Assembly: GCA_030549775.1 (NCBI GenBank)
Contig: CM060181.1
Span: forward strand, 61,191,701-61,255,700
Length of the DNA: 64,000 nt
From: Tamarix chinensis
Lineage: Eukaryota > Streptophyta > Magnoliopsida > Caryophyllales > Tamaricaceae
Direction of reading: 5' to 3'
In this document: piece by piece, positions 11,198-24,657 of the stretch
Layout: the number at the start of each line of letters is the position of its first letter
Position numbering within the stretch: position 1 is the stretch's first letter
The notes under the pieces: generated by a model
Told to the model about the DNA's origin: nothing
Seen by the model: only the letters and a program-made list of their open reading frames with translations
The model's database searches: none
Program-made: the position numbers and the translations under genes

Positions 11198-12708
11198 TGG
11201 TGTATGCTGGTGTGTGCTAGTGTGAATTTAGTCAAGAGAATTGGTAGTGTGAGTTTAAATCAGTGAACACAGCACAACTCATGTATGTATACACGATCGC
11301 CCCAAGTAGTAATGAGGTAAGAGGATGGTTATCCCATAGGGACTAAGAGGAGTGAATTATCATTGTTAAGTGGAATATCTTATGAATCTAATGATGTAAC
11401 AATTGCTAATGAGGTGATGTTGACAGTATAAGAAATAGTTGAGTAAACAAAGAGTCAACAGATTCCATGCAAGGCAAATGTAAGGGAATTCAAGTGGAAG
11501 AGTATTGAGAGTAGATATGTTAGCTCTTGGATGTAAACCTGTGATAATTCATAGCATGTGGAGCTTGATGGATATTAATCCTCCTAACCTTACAAAGTTT
11601 CACTCAATGGTGAAAAATACTCTTAGGCTATCTCCATCACCATACATGGGCCCTGGAAATGTCATGTAGTAAGGGTTGAAGGGCTAATGATAGGGTTTCT
11701 TCACCTCTTGGTGCTAACCTTGTCACCATTTATCATTGTAGGTTCCGTAGACTATCCAGTTGATGCAAAATTTTGTCAGGTTCCTAAGGTGGCCAACATT
11801 CAACACCCATAAAATTTTAGTTTAACAAAATGAAATATCATTAAGGATAATATGACTAGAAATTTGAAGATTACCCCAACAAGTCTATCAGCTCTTCCTT
11901 TCACTAGAAGTTTTGTGAGACTAAACTTCTTCTAGCCAAAATAAAATATAGAAGAGAAAGAAGGGAAGGACTAGGGATATCACAGTATTTTCAAACAGTA
12001 TATATCCTGATCACTCCTTATTTTTCTTCTCTCAGTGAGCTTTGTTGCACTCCCTTCGTCCTTTCTTCCCTTATATTACTACTCTTCCATTGTCATTACT
12101 ATTTTCCACTCTTTTAGAATCCCCGACTTTCTCTTTTTTCAATTCATTCCCCTTTTTGTGATTCTTTTCTTCCATGGTATTTATAACATGCATCCATGCA
12201 AATAAGAGAAAAATTCCCTTGTACTACAATGGTCAGCTACACCCAAATGTCTAACGGCTTTACCTTGGTGTCATGTGGCTATACCTTTTTGTCAGGTGGG
12301 ATTGTTGGGTAGTGGTCCTCGGGTCATTGCTGCTAGATTAAAAAAAAATGCATGTGTGCTACTTTTTCTTAGAATGCAGACCTATGATGGTTACCTAGGC
12401 ATCATCTCTTATGGTCGTAATAGGGTAATATATTCTCTAAGATGTTAGGGAGTCACCGTTCCTACATATATTTTTGAAAGTACCTAAGTGAACATATTAA
12501 GCCTATGAGAAGTTATAAAACTAGGGAATGTTGTGAGTTCATGTGATAGGGGAGCTATTTTCAAATTAAACTCATGTGATTCATGCAAGATCTCAAAAAG
12601 AAGAAAAATCATACAAAACCACACTTTATGACTCTCATATGTAAAGAAAATGATTAAATAAATGATGTTTGCATGATCCTTTAATTAGCTCAATTCCCCT
12701 TTATATCA
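11198..12708 (-). repeat. 5' LTR of the Athila-type element
   Basis: Direct repeat of 1891-3385 with many substitutions and short indels. On the minus strand it starts TGATATAAAGG at 12708 and ends CA at 11198, followed by the primer site. Confidence 0.8.
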
Positions 12709-13260
12709 CATTCCTCAATATTGATGCAATAATTGTGTGGTATCCTTCAAGAATGAACACTGGGTGTGTTTTGACCCCATTTGGTGAGTCTAGTATCCAA
12801 TTGCTCATGTTATGTTTCCACAACCTTTTTTCAAGGTGGAGGATTGGGTGTGGCCCATTAAACATCTTAATAATCGGAGAGCACATGCTCAGTAAATATA
12901 CTATTAATAATACAGATTATTTTACATGAGATTAATGCATTACTAGTATCGTTATCTCTTCCATGAATCTTTTTACAACCATGATTTATTATAAGATAAT
13001 CATTTCTAAGATGTTATAATTCCGATTTGTGTATTATAGCATTATATTATATGACCTAAATATGTAGCACGAGTTATTATAATATTTTAGGTAGTTTATT
13101 TTAACAATGTTTCATCGTACAAAAACTATATTTGTGTGTTCTTTTAGATGATCCTATTCTTGCTTTGGTGAATAGAGTATAATCAGTAAGTTCATGATTC
13201 TCAAATCAATTATGTAGAGCATGATGATTTGGGCTAGTATCTCTTAAAAAAAATAGAGGT
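12709..13260 (+). repeat. 3' third of a long LTR, right side of the Athila insertion
   Basis: The stretch 13090-13250 (ggtagtttattttaac..., gtttcatcgtac, ttgtgtgttc, gatgatttgggctag) follows the same order as 1000-1160 of copy A. It is the continuation of the LTR broken at 1890. The open frames at 12669-12929 are chance. Confidence 0.5.
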
Positions 13261-14190
13261 GGGAGAATAGGGTTTAACACAATGGAGCTAGCAGATAAAA
13301 AAGTTATGCACAATGTTTAGTGGTTCAAAAGTATATTACTCTCTAGATTCACTACCTCAATGCTCTCCCTTTTGGATATTTAACTAGTGATTAAATTTTA
13401 TTGACATTCACTCTTTTCTTGGTTTATGAGCCTTAAAGCCTCAATGACCAGGTAAGTGATGATTTAAAACTTGACTGATTTATCTTCTAAAGAATCTAAA
13501 CAAAAATTTCTCAAGAATCCTAGACAAACACTCACTAACCCCTTTAAAATAAATTTTGTAAGATAGTTGTTATTACAATTGATTTTTACCAAGAGTACAA
13601 GATATGAAAGTGAACACTTTGGATGAGATATAATCTTTCTAGATGTAATAAAATATACTATAATTGAGAGCAATTCTAGATAAGAAAAGTGAGAAATAGA
13701 CACTTTTTAATGAAAACATTGAATTTAAATTTTAAGAGACTTAGAATGAGAAATTTAATGATTTAAGCATAGATGTTTGATTGCACTATCAATGTAATAA
13801 AAAATTTGTTATAATAAATACTGAAGGGCCTTATTTATAAAGCTCTCCCTCACCATATAACCATTAGACACAAAACACCCAAACAAGTCGATTAGTTATA
13901 TGGCTATTTGATTAGTGGTTGAAACCGAATGATTAATTTTGTTTAGATTTGCAAGGAAAGTTTCCATTACAGAAACCAATCAATTAGTTTATTAAACTAG
14001 CCAATTGATTTTGCATTATGTCTATTTCATTCTATGATTCTATATAACCAGTGACAGGGTTAAGTAAAACCAATTAATGAGTTCATAAAACTTGTGGATC
14101 AGTTTCTTCAAATCAATTAATAAATTATAAACTAGTCAATTGGTTTGGAAAAAACTAATCGATGAGTTTAGACAAAGATGACTAGGTTTA
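13261..14190. other. AT-rich LTR-like sequence, not resolved
   Basis: It contains 'ttagtggttcaaaagtatatt' and 'tctagattcactacctc', resembling the 'gtggttcgg...ctacgtccac' segment of some plant LTRs, and repeated 'cgattagtt / ccaattgatt' words from 13890 to 14160. No coding frame and no clear ends were recognised. Confidence 0.3.
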
Positions 14191-17100
14191 TGGAATACCC
14201 TACATTTTAGAGTCATTAATATGTGTTAATATATTCATTTGATGTGGTTTAGAAGTGTGTTTAAATCTTGGTATTATTTTGGTTGATCTAAGTTTGGGTT
14301 TTAAAAGATTATTAATTTTATCTGAAAACCAATTGACTTTTGCTATGGTACCGATAGACTAGTTTGTTGCTTAAACTAGAATTTTGAAACTTGATGAACC
14401 GATGACTGGTTTGAGTTACTAGTCGATTGGTTCAATTGAAGTAGTTATTCTCTAAACTCAATTTTTACTACAAATGTTTCCTTAGAAAATTTATAGGATC
14501 ATGATCGTGTTCTAAACACTCGTTTATGATTTTTATGAAGCATTTGAGCATGCCTAACCTACTTTATTGATATCAAATGAATTCAATTTCTCATGAGTCA
14601 GTTTTATAACTTCATCTCCTTTGTCTTCTTCTTCTCTCTTTACTCTCTCTTCTATGAGATTCTAAAATAGGGGAGAATCATCCCTTCAATCTCTAAATAT
14701 TGGTGCTTCTATTCCTTCTACTTTTTGTTCTTATTCCATTTTTGTGCTCAAATTTTTTGATCCACATTGCATTGAACATTTCAATTTTCACCCATTAAGT
14801 TCAAACAACTAAATGCATACTTTGAACCTCTAAAAAAGTGCACTTGTTACCTTGGATTTGACCTATGGTTTTGGGCCTTGATTTATAAACCCCACTACCC
14901 TTTTTTTTCTACTAGAAGCCTTCGGTAATTTTAATCTAATCCTACATTCTCTCCCTTCTTCCCTAACCTCCAAACTTCCCTATGATATTCATACTTTGTT
15001 TTCCCACATTTTCATTCATTGGCCTCAATTTTTTATCGTTATTTCTTCTTCTAATCCTTCCCCTAACTTTTTCTTATTTTGTTCTTAAGCAAGATGGGAC
15101 CTAGATTTGGGTAATGAGTGAGGTATTGTTGTTATTTCCTTGGGCTCTCTATGTTCTTAAATGGCTTTTTTTTTCTACCTCCCTAAATCTCTAGTGATAT
15201 TTTGTTGTTTTTTTATATTTAAAGGATTTGTTGAGATTTAATTGTATCTTTCTTAAAATATATCCATGTTTTGGAAAAGAGTGTAGGCTGTCAAAGACTT
15301 TTTCTCTATTTGGTTGGTTTGAAAATCTTTTATGAAGTATACCATTATCTTCCCTATTTGATGTAAAATGGTACGAATATGTGAAATTTATAATTTCTAT
15401 TTATGTAAAAGTATGAATTTTATACATCAATTTTTTTAGAGTGGGAAGATGTTGAATAAATGAAGGAGTTGGAAGCAAGCTTAACTTGAAGTATTGTATA
15501 TGATTTTAGGTTTTAGGTTTCATAATATATTTGATATTCTGAGCATTTTAGTTACATATGCTTTTGTATATGACGCATAGATTTTTTTCATGATGGCCTA
15601 GACTGAAGAGAATATGATGTATGATTTCCTAACTCTTTTAGTTTATACGGTGCAAGCATGATTTTATTGTGCAATTGAGATTCTCAGCATGATTTTTGTA
15701 TTTCGCATGAGTGAGCTATGTTTGATGTTTAATTTGGTTGAGTGAAGTTTATACAATGTGGAATGTGTGTAATACGTTATGTGGGGGTTGTTTTCACCCT
15801 GAGCCATTGATAGGTCCTCATGATTGATCGAATAGTCTAGCAGAAACAATTGATTAGCTAGTCTATAACTTTGGTTGTCTTGTCCCATCCACTTGCTTCA
15901 CTAAACCCATCAATAAGTTCTTAGAAAAAGTTATTAGTTGAGGCAACCCATCAATTGTTTAGTCTGTGACCCTAGAATTCCTTTCCACTTGTTAGACCTA
16001 TTGACCGGTTTGACTAAACCGATTGACTTCTTGTTAGAACAATCAAATGGTAAGGTTGATTAGTCGGTTGGTTCACCACCACTATGAATTTTTTGCAGTG
16101 CATGTGATCTATCGACCAGTTAGTACAACTGATAAACTAGTCCTTGGAAACACATCGACTAGTCTCAGCCAAAATTATATTTCTTGCCTATTTCTTGCAT
16201 AATTCAATACTTTGAGTTTCATGCTAAGATAATAACCTAAGGTGATTATATGTATAATTTACCTTGATTAATTTAGTTTAAATGATAGATTAAAGTTCGT
16301 GAAGGGAAATTATATCCTAGTTGACAAATTTTGACCTTAATTTAGCATTTGTGACATTTTCATAACTATAACATTAGTAGATGATTAGATAGACAATTTT
16401 TTTTTTATATGTTTAGTATTTATGTAATGAATCCAAATGATGGCTAATAGACTTATAATAACTTATATCATGATGTTAAAAGGTGGAACCTTCTAAGCTT
16501 CAATAACTTACCAAGAATAGAAGAAATTAAAATGGTTGTCTTATATAAAAATTAACCTTTTCTTCACCCTACTTAACTTTATATAAAAATTGTAACATTA
16601 ACTTAGCTATTGAGTTATATGGATAAATACCATGGCTTAAGATTGGACTCTGGTAAACATCAAATTGGACGTTCATCATTGGCCTTAGAGATTAAAGTAG
16701 AACATCCTTTAATGAATGGTAAGACTATGGTTATGTAATAAACTATAGAAATAAGCTTAGCCCTAGGCTTTGACCTAGATTCGAATTGTGAACAAAGAGA
16801 AATTAATGGAAATTAAATGTTTGGTTAGAAATTTATGGATTATATTAACCTTATATAATGTGACACGTTTGCATAATTGATTAATTCATAGGATAATTAC
16901 TTTAAGATACCCTTAATGGAAAACTAGATGATGTGACAACCTTATATGGATGCAATGAATTGAAATGGATGGTTATTTTGTGTGATATTGTTTGTCAAAG
17001 TTCATGTGATATGACATACCTATCTAATACAATATTAATCATTTAAAGTTCAACAAGTACCATGATAAGTATTTATTTCTGATCCTAAATTAGCTATAAG

Positions 17101-18567
17101 GGGTTTGTCTACCTTCAGGCATTTTAACTTTCAGTGGGATCCTAGTTGATATCATTAGTCTCGTTGATCTCAATTCTTTTCCTACTCTACATTGTGTATG
17201 TACTATGGGGTATCCATACTAAAGGTTCAGGTCACTACAGGAGAGTTACTTTAGCATAATTAAGAACTTATGTTCACTAGGTTACTTCGGCATGAGCCAG
17301 GACTTATGTCCACTCGGTTAATTGGGAAAGAGCCAAGACTTTAGGTCCATTTATTTTCTTTGACATCTATCATATTGAGAGACAAAGGAAAATAATCCCA
17401 CCTATTTATCATACCTTAGGTTAAAATAAATTCTATGTTCACTTGTTGCTCATAATTTTGTAAAGGAGTTCTACATTCACCTAACACAAAACAAATAAGA
17501 GGAATGAAACCAAAATAGGTATTAAATTGGCCTTGTAATATTATATGCTCAATCTTCATATGGTTATCTTGATGACATGTTACTTGTTTTTCCTTATAAG
17601 TTTTTAGGAGCTCACGCCTCACTATGTCATGGACATATAATGTAATCCCATGCTTATTTTCCATTTAATTTTTTTAATCATCAAATTTTATTAATTTATG
17701 ATGTGCAACCATATGTTACCCTTAAATGCCCCATTGTGGTACATTTTTTTAATTCCCAACATGTTTTTATGAATTATCACATAATTTATTATCAACCTTT
17801 TGTAAGAATCCATGGTTGAAAAGTCATATATGTAACTCTAACCTTACATTAACCTTCAAGCTATACTCTAAAAATTGTTGTGTGGATAATCTAAGTAATC
17901 CTTATTTCCTTAGGAAGATGATATTTATGCTATAATATGTATATCTTTTATGCTAGTATGATTATGATTAAGCATGTTTCTGTGGATCAAAATATGTCTT
18001 GTGTTACCTGTGTGAAAGTACGTGAATGGTATAGTAGGAGAATCACATATACATTTTTGTAGGTCATACCATGAGCATATTATGTGCGTCTTGATTGTAC
18101 CATGACCTACTATATAGTGGTAGATAGGTTTTCTCAATATATATGCATACTTATGGTGTTTTTGTTGCAATCCATTACTCAATCCCACATGTAGGAGGTT
18201 TGGTGGAAGTTTCCTGAGGACGGCTAGTGAGGGGTCCATCCTCTTCTCAATATACTTAGGTTATTGAGCGTAGGTATTCCCAATATCTTTATTTTGTGTT
18301 TCTTGAGTATTTAGGGTTTTTCTCATTTGAAATTGATTTATTGTCGATAGTATTTTCTTCTTACATATCTTTATATAGATTTTGGGCCTTCATAGTGCTA
18401 GGTTGTAAACCTTGGTTTTCCTATCTCTAAGTGTTTTCTTACGCACTCTAGTTTTTTCTTCTATTTATTTCTTGGATACTTAGCCTTGTCTTGAATGTGA
18501 GGAAGGAAGTGAGGTGCCTATCTTTTATTGGATACAGTAGTAACACTATTTTTTTCTTAAGATTACA
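14191..18567 (+). repeat. 5' LTR of the gag-only element (about 4.4 kb)
   Basis: It starts TGGAATACCCTACATTTTAG, like the minus-strand start of the solo LTR ending at 33030 (TGTAATACCCCAAATTTTTA). A pyrimidine-rich leader (14620-15060), 'accgat/caattagt' words (14330-14440, 15830-16190), and a 'ggcattttaactttcagtgg' segment (17120) follow in the order seen in the 3' LTR and in copy A. The end is placed at GATTACA (18567) because TTGTATATCTGC, a weak match to the usual TGGTATCAGAGC primer site, follows. The end could be off by some tens of bases. Confidence 0.5.
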
Positions 18568-18580
18568 TTGTATATCTGCT
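18568..18580 (+). other. Possible primer binding site of the gag-only element
   Basis: TTGTATATCTGCTTCGG directly follows GATTACA and resembles the TGGTATCAGAGC site complementary to initiator tRNA-Met, with several mismatches. Confidence 0.3.
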
Positions 18581-18659
18581 TCGGCAATATTTTAAAACAA
18601 AATTTTCACTTGTGAAAAATGGTAATGGTACAAGTTATTATCTAACCTTTTTCTTAGAG

Positions 18660-18900
18660 GTGTTTCATTTTAAAGCACTTTAACTAATACCATAGGTTAG
18701 TAATAAAGATTTTTCCTAAAGGTGTCTCACCTTCAAGTACTTTTAGCTGATATCATATGTCGGTATAAAAGCTTCATTTTAAAATTGTCTTCGCTCTTAA
18801 TGTTTCCAGCTTATACCATAGGTTGATATCAAGTTATTATGGGAAAAATAATTCCTTCCATATTTAAATGACTTGAGCTAATACCATATGATACTATCTA
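18660..18900 (+). repeat. Four ~65-bp tandem repeats, each with a near-palindrome
   Basis: The core CTAATACCATAGGTTAGTA and its variants recur with the inner ATACCATA at about 18687, 18751, 18813 and 18881, giving spacings of 64, 62 and 68. Each core is an imperfect inverted repeat. The array lies in the untranslated leader between the putative primer site and gag. Confidence 0.6.
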
Positions 18901-19139
18901 TTTTTTTACATTTGAAAACTAAGTTTTGATTCTAAACTCAATTTTCTTGGTTGAAAATTTCTCTAAAATTTTTTAGTTGGCTCGTTTTGAAATACCTAAG
19001 GATTTGAAATTCGGAATAGCCTATGAGTGAAATTGGGGTTTGGGAATCTTCATTTTCTCTCTATGATAGTATGGAGTAATATTTTTGGGCTTATGCCTTA
19101 CTAACTAGGTTTTCTATCTGAAATCATCCCCACTTAAAG

Positions 19140-19960
19140 AGATCAATGGCAAACAATAGTCATCTTATTCAGTGTATCGAGTAGTGCATGGCCATCATTA
19201 GGGCCTACATGGAAGGATAAGTGAATGAAAAGGAATCACAATCACCACTGACTATAATCATGTCACCGACCTTAGAGGGTTAGCTATGAAAGGTCTTATG
19301 TAACAAAGTTTTAATGTTTAAAAGCTAGGTGAACCCACTAGCTTTGCAGGAAAGAATACACACCCTTGAGAGTGTGTTGGTCACATGTGGAGTTTCCGGG
19401 AAATGAATGGGTGGGCATTACAACTTACTCCATGTGAGGAAACGTAGACTCTTTGTGGTATGGATTATAGCTAATTGGTAACTCACCTACTTCATAGGAG
19501 CCTTGAGACACCACTTCTGCCATACGCATCTAGATCTTGTGAGATATGAAGAGTTCATGGTATTTCACTAATGTAGCTTGTTTGTAGTGGAGTATTACAA
19601 CAATGATTGTGATGTGGCCTATTTTAAACCTGAGGTAGAGGGAATCGAAGAGTCAAATATTCATCATTTTTGTTTAGGTCTTGAAACTAGATTACAGGAA
19701 TAGCTAATTGGATACATACCACTCAATCTAACATCTATCTATGGGAGAGTGCTCGAGGTGGCACGAAAGATTCAATAGAAATGGAGGACATACTATGTAC
19801 TCGTAGCAATAAGAGGGTTCAGATCTATAGAAACTAATAGGGAGAATCTGCATTTTGATATGATTCAACAATGTGAGGAGGCACTACTTCTGTAAGCTAT
19901 GCATGAGGGAACACCAAGGAAAGTATTATTAGGGAAAGTAGGTTCTATATTTTTGTTGTT
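19140..19960 (+). pseudogene. Gag remnant of the gag-only element
   Basis: Plus-strand reading shows 'GALRHHFCHTHLDLVRYEEF', 'LFVVEYYNNDCDVAYFKPE', then 'IHHFCLGLETRLQE*LIGY' and 'YGRVLEVARKIQ*KWR', matching in order the capsid blocks of plant gypsy Gag (RxxFF...Y...F, SVAEY...F..L.., F..GL...IR..V, Y..VL..A). Several stops and at least one frame change break it. No zinc knuckle is seen. Confidence 0.6.
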
Positions 19961-20837
19961 GTTTATAGGGGCATAGGTAATTTTAGTGTCGCCTCACTAA
20001 GGATGGTGTCCGAGAGGGTGGGCCTAAGGCATATCTTTAAGAGCATCATGTTATTGTACTTATCGTATTCCTTGATAACTTCTTACATTTAATAGTTCTT
20101 TATGAGGACAATGTGTGTTTACCTGGAATTATTGAATCCGACCATTCTTAGGGATTAGAATGAATTTCTTTAAAGAGGGTAGTAGCTCCCATATTTTTTA
20201 GTTAGCCAGGATTACCTCTTTCATTAGTGTATATTCTCGGTCGATCCTTCCTTTACCATAAATAAAGGGCATCCTTGATAGATTACCTTGGTCAGTAAAT
20301 TTCCACTCTCTTAACTTCTTGTCGCCGTTAATTTTCATGACTAAACCTGTACCCATTTTTGTTAATAGTTATGACTTTAATACAAACTAAATTTTCCCTT
20401 GTATAATTTCTTAATTTGATACAAACTGAATTTTCTCTTGAATAATTTCCTAATTTGTACCTATTTTTTAGCAATAGTTTTTGGTCGACATTGTTGCATC
20501 TTAATCTAACCCTAGTTATTACTTATCTTTAAATTGATTGTTTAAAGCAACCCTTTTATTGATACTTTTACTCCTTATTTCTTCGCTACTAATCTTGGAT
20601 GCTCATTAACACTTCATTTCAGACTTGAACTCTTAACCCTCTATGATTATTCACACTCTCACTATATCAATACCATACTAAATGTCATCTTCCTTGTGTG
20701 ATGCAAGTCTAGCATGTCTGTTCTTTTAATGGAGTACTAACCTAGATGTTGTTAAGTGTTTGTTATAAGTGCATTCTAGACTATAAATGTTTGTGGCTAT
20801 GACCTATGTTTCAGCTTCATGAATAAAGCCTTCTTTA
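19961..20837 (+). other. Noncoding interior of the gag-only element
   Basis: Nearly 0.9 kb between the gag remnant and the polypurine tract. No protease or polymerase block and no long open frame were recognised on either strand. Confidence 0.45.
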
Positions 20838-20845
20838 AGGGGTAG
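20838..20845 (+). other. Polypurine tract of the gag-only element
   Basis: The purine-rich AAGGGGTAG (one T) ends directly before the 3' LTR start TGGTATAGTACC. Confidence 0.55.
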
Positions 20846-23800
20846 TGGTATAGTACCTTACTTTTTAGAGTCCTTAATGGCTGTTAACATATGTGTTTGA
20901 TAATGATCGAGGTGTGTTTAATCATGTCTTAGAGGTGTTTTTGAAGCTTCGTATCATTTTAGTTAGGATATGTTTGGATTTTAAAAGATTATTGATTTTT
21001 TTTTCAAAACCAATTGGCTAGTTTGGAATACCGATCAACTTTTTTGTTGCTTAAACTAGAGTTTTGAAACCTTTTGAAGTAATGGATTAGTGTCACTAAA
21101 CTATTTGTTCATTTGACTTAATTTTCACTATAAATCTTTCCAAACAAATTTTGTAGCATTATAATCATGTTCTGAAAGGTTGTTTATTATTTTTACGAAG
21201 CACTTTAGCATGCCTAACTTGCTTTATTGATTTCCAATGAATTTAATTTTCATGTGTCACTTTCATAACTTTAGCTCCTTTATCTTCCTCTTCTCTCTTT
21301 TCTCTCTATTTTTTGAGATTCCTTAGCAAGCGAAATGTCCCTATAATCTCATAATATTCTTGATTTTGATTACCTCACTCTGGTATCTTTATTCCTTTCA
21401 TGTGTTTGAAATTTCGAAGGAAAATTTTCTAAAATATTTCAATTTTTACCCTTTGAGTTCAAACACAAAAATGCTAACTTTGAACCTCTAAAAAAATTCA
21501 CATGAAAGATTGGATGTGGCCTAATGTTTAGGGCTTTTATTTACAAACAACACTACCTTATTTTTTTACCGAAAGCCTTAGGCAATTTTATTCAAAACAT
21601 GCATTCTCTCCCTTCTTCCCTAACCTCTAAACTTCCCTATGTTTTTCATACTTTTTTTGCCCTTTTCTTTCATTGTCCTTAGTTTCTGATATATTTTTTT
21701 TTACTTTTCTAATCCTTCCTCTCACTCTTTCTTGTTTTGTTCTTATACATGATGGGGTTAGATTTGGGAAAAAAAGTGAGGAATTAGCTCTTATTTCACT
21801 AGTCTCTTTGTCTCCTTAAAAGGTAAATTTTTCTTTGACCTTCCTAACTAAGTGTCTGATGATATTTTTGTTTTTGTTTTGTGAAATTTAATTGTTTTGG
21901 TGAGATTTAACCATTTATTTCTTAAAATTTGTCCAAGAGTCATAGAGAGGTTTAGATTTTCATAGACTTCAACTCTACATAGTGGGTTCATTAAGCTATT
22001 TGGATATGAATCATCGTCTTCCCTCTTTTATGGAAAATAGTATGAGTAAGCGATGTTTATGTTCTATGTTTTAACAAAAGTATGGGTTTTAAGGAAAAAA
22101 ATGTGTACAGCAGGTAGATGTTGAATAAAAGAAAGAGTTGGTAATAAGCTTAATTAGAAATATTATATGCATAAGCCTCATAAATATGGTTTTAGGTTTA
22201 TTAATGTCTTTGATATTCTGATATTTAAGTTACATTAGCATATGTATATGATGCATAGATTATTTTCTTGATGGCCTAGCATGAAGAGAATATGATGTAT
22301 CATTTCCTAGCTCTTTTAGTTCATAACATGCAAGGATGATTTTATACATCGTTGAGGTTCTCTACATGATTTTCATATTTTACACGTTAATACATATTTA
22401 TTGATTCTTATGTACCATGAATGAGCTATGATTTATGTTTAGTTTGATAGGGTAAACTTTGAAAAATGAGATTATGCCTAATTTTACTACTGCGTCTTAA
22501 AATCCTTCAAAATGTATTTAAAATTATGTTAATATAAAATCAATTTTCTTTGGTTTTGGGAAGAGTCTGAAATTCTAATAAAAATGTGAATTTCAGGTGT
22601 ATCGATTGACTTTTTTGCTTAATTGATAGACTGGTATGTTCAAATATTGATAATGTTATACTTGACAAACTAGTCGAGTGGTTTGTAGAAACCGATCAAT
22701 TAGTTATTTTACAATTTCTAATGTTTATGAAAATGTCTAGTTAGAATATATTGTGCTAATAAGCATATTTTAGTTCTTTTGGATTATTTTTACTTTCATT
22801 TAGATCATTCTATTATTTTAATTTGTTAAATTTTCCCAAGAAACACTTTTTGATACGTCCATCACCTTATCTCTTGTCCCTCACCTTTCTCTCTCTCTTT
22901 TGGGAGTTGGGCTGCATGGTTGATTTTGTGCACCCATTCCTTAGCTTACCAACATCCCCCTTACCTCTTGGTTTCCCACACTCAACTATACTAATCTTCT
23001 CTCTTTCTCCTATGAATATCAACCAACCCTCGCCTCTATACACCCCATTCTTGATTCACTTTCATTTCTCACATGTTCTTCTAGCTTTCTACTCCATTCT
23101 CTTGATGTATATATTTCAAACGTTTGAGCATTCCTTTATTTTTTTCCTTTTTCCTCTTCCCTGAGAAAAAACATAGGCTTATTCTAGTTTTCTTCCTTAT
23201 TTAGTTGAGTATTCTATCCCTATTCTTCTTCTAATCTTAGCTTTAGTTCTCCCTTATTTCTCTTAAGCAAGAAATGATTAAGGTTTGAGAAAGGTTTGAG
23301 AAAAGGGTAACTTGTATTTTTTTTCTTCTTCTTCTAATTTTCTTTGTTTATAATGGAGTTTGAAAAGGAGTTTTAATGGTTTTGACTTTGATTCTATTAG
23401 GAATCAAGGTCTTGCTAGATAGCTATCAAGTAAGAGTTTTGTGTTGGAAGAATTACTTTAAGTTCAGGAATTCTTATCTTTAAATATCAATGTGGTTATC
23501 ATGACCTAATTGTATCTTAGAAGTTGAGCAGGTTATAAAATTTCTCTCAAATATTAAGGATTTTTGGGTTTCTTTAATTTTATGCATGATTTGGAAATTT
23601 AAGCATGTGATTCTATGTGTACAACATGCCTTTTTATGTGCTTTATGACATATAAGTACGCTAGGATTAATATGGTAAAGTTTGGAAAATTTTGGTGTTC
23701 GTATTACAAGTTGGAGTGATATTTTACCTCTACTTGTGGATTTATGCGTTGAACCCATCAACTGGTTGTGTGAGCAATCACATGGTTTAGAAATTTTGAT

Positions 23801-24657
23801 TGGCTAGTTGTGAGATTAGTCAATTGGTATATTGGACCAATCGACCAGTTCATATGAATGGTGGATTGGTTCACCAAACCTATCGACTAATGAACGTATG
23901 ACCAAAGTAGTCTGGCATCTACTTAGACACATCGAATGGTTAGACCAAACCCATCAACTTTTTTATAATGAAAAATTGATTGGTGAGACCAACAAGTCGA
24001 CATGTCCACTAGTGTTATTTTTAGTTTAGGTCTGGTACAACCAGACAAGTCGATAGGGCCCCGCAAATGATAGACTAGTCAGGTTGTATGCTGCTAGGTT
24101 TGTTTGTTAATTATTGATTTTCTATTGGGCCTTTTAAGTTAATAACTCCATGTAACTACACCGTTTAAATTATGATTCCAACCTTGATAACCCTGGAATT
24201 ACTAAGAATCATAATGATGATATTGGGATTTCAATTGATTAAGTTTGGTGTTATCTTTAAACACTCAATTAGTGGTATTTATGCCTTGTGATGTGGTTGG
24301 TGTTATTACTTGGAAACAATAAATTTTGTTAATAATGGAATTTTATTGTGTTTAGTGTTATCAATTGCAAACACCCATTTTATTTGCTTTGGATTTAATC
24401 TATGATTTGTGATATCATTTGAAAATGTATAATAATGGAATAAGATTTCATACAAGCCTTTTTCTCTAATTCTCGGGGTAGCTGACCTAGAGTTAGTGGG
24501 CGGGTCACCTTATGATTTATAATTTCACTCAATACCTATTTCCTTCTCCACCAACTTTTAGTTAGTAGTGGTTATACACATATTTTTGAGGTATTGGATT
24601 ATATTGTGGCATGGCGACATGGCATCCGTGTCTAGTATAGGTGGTTAAATGATCCCA

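Larger units (their letters stand above)
1891..12708 (-). mobile_element. Athila-type Ty3-gypsy LTR retrotransposon, complete in outline, decayed
   Basis: Two direct LTRs of about 1.5 kb flank a 7.8-kb interior read on the minus strand. In transcription order the interior has a tRNA-Asp-like primer site (11176-11190), gag (about 10880-9880), protease (9560-9130), reverse transcriptase (8990-7900), RNase H (7900-7400), integrase (7440-6430), an extra 3' ORF (6133-4960), noncoding DNA and a polypurine tract at the 3' LTR. This is the order of the Athila/Tat branch. Flanking 5-mers are CATCT and CATTC, an imperfect target duplication. Stops, frameshifts and two internal deletions (RT and integrase) make it non-autonomous. 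The two LTRs are clearly diverged, so the insertion is old. Confidence 0.85.

Noticed and set aside
22823..23164. 113-codon plus-strand frame
   Set aside because: Low-complexity S/P/L/F peptide from the pyrimidine-rich LTR leader; equivalent LTR regions do not keep the frame.
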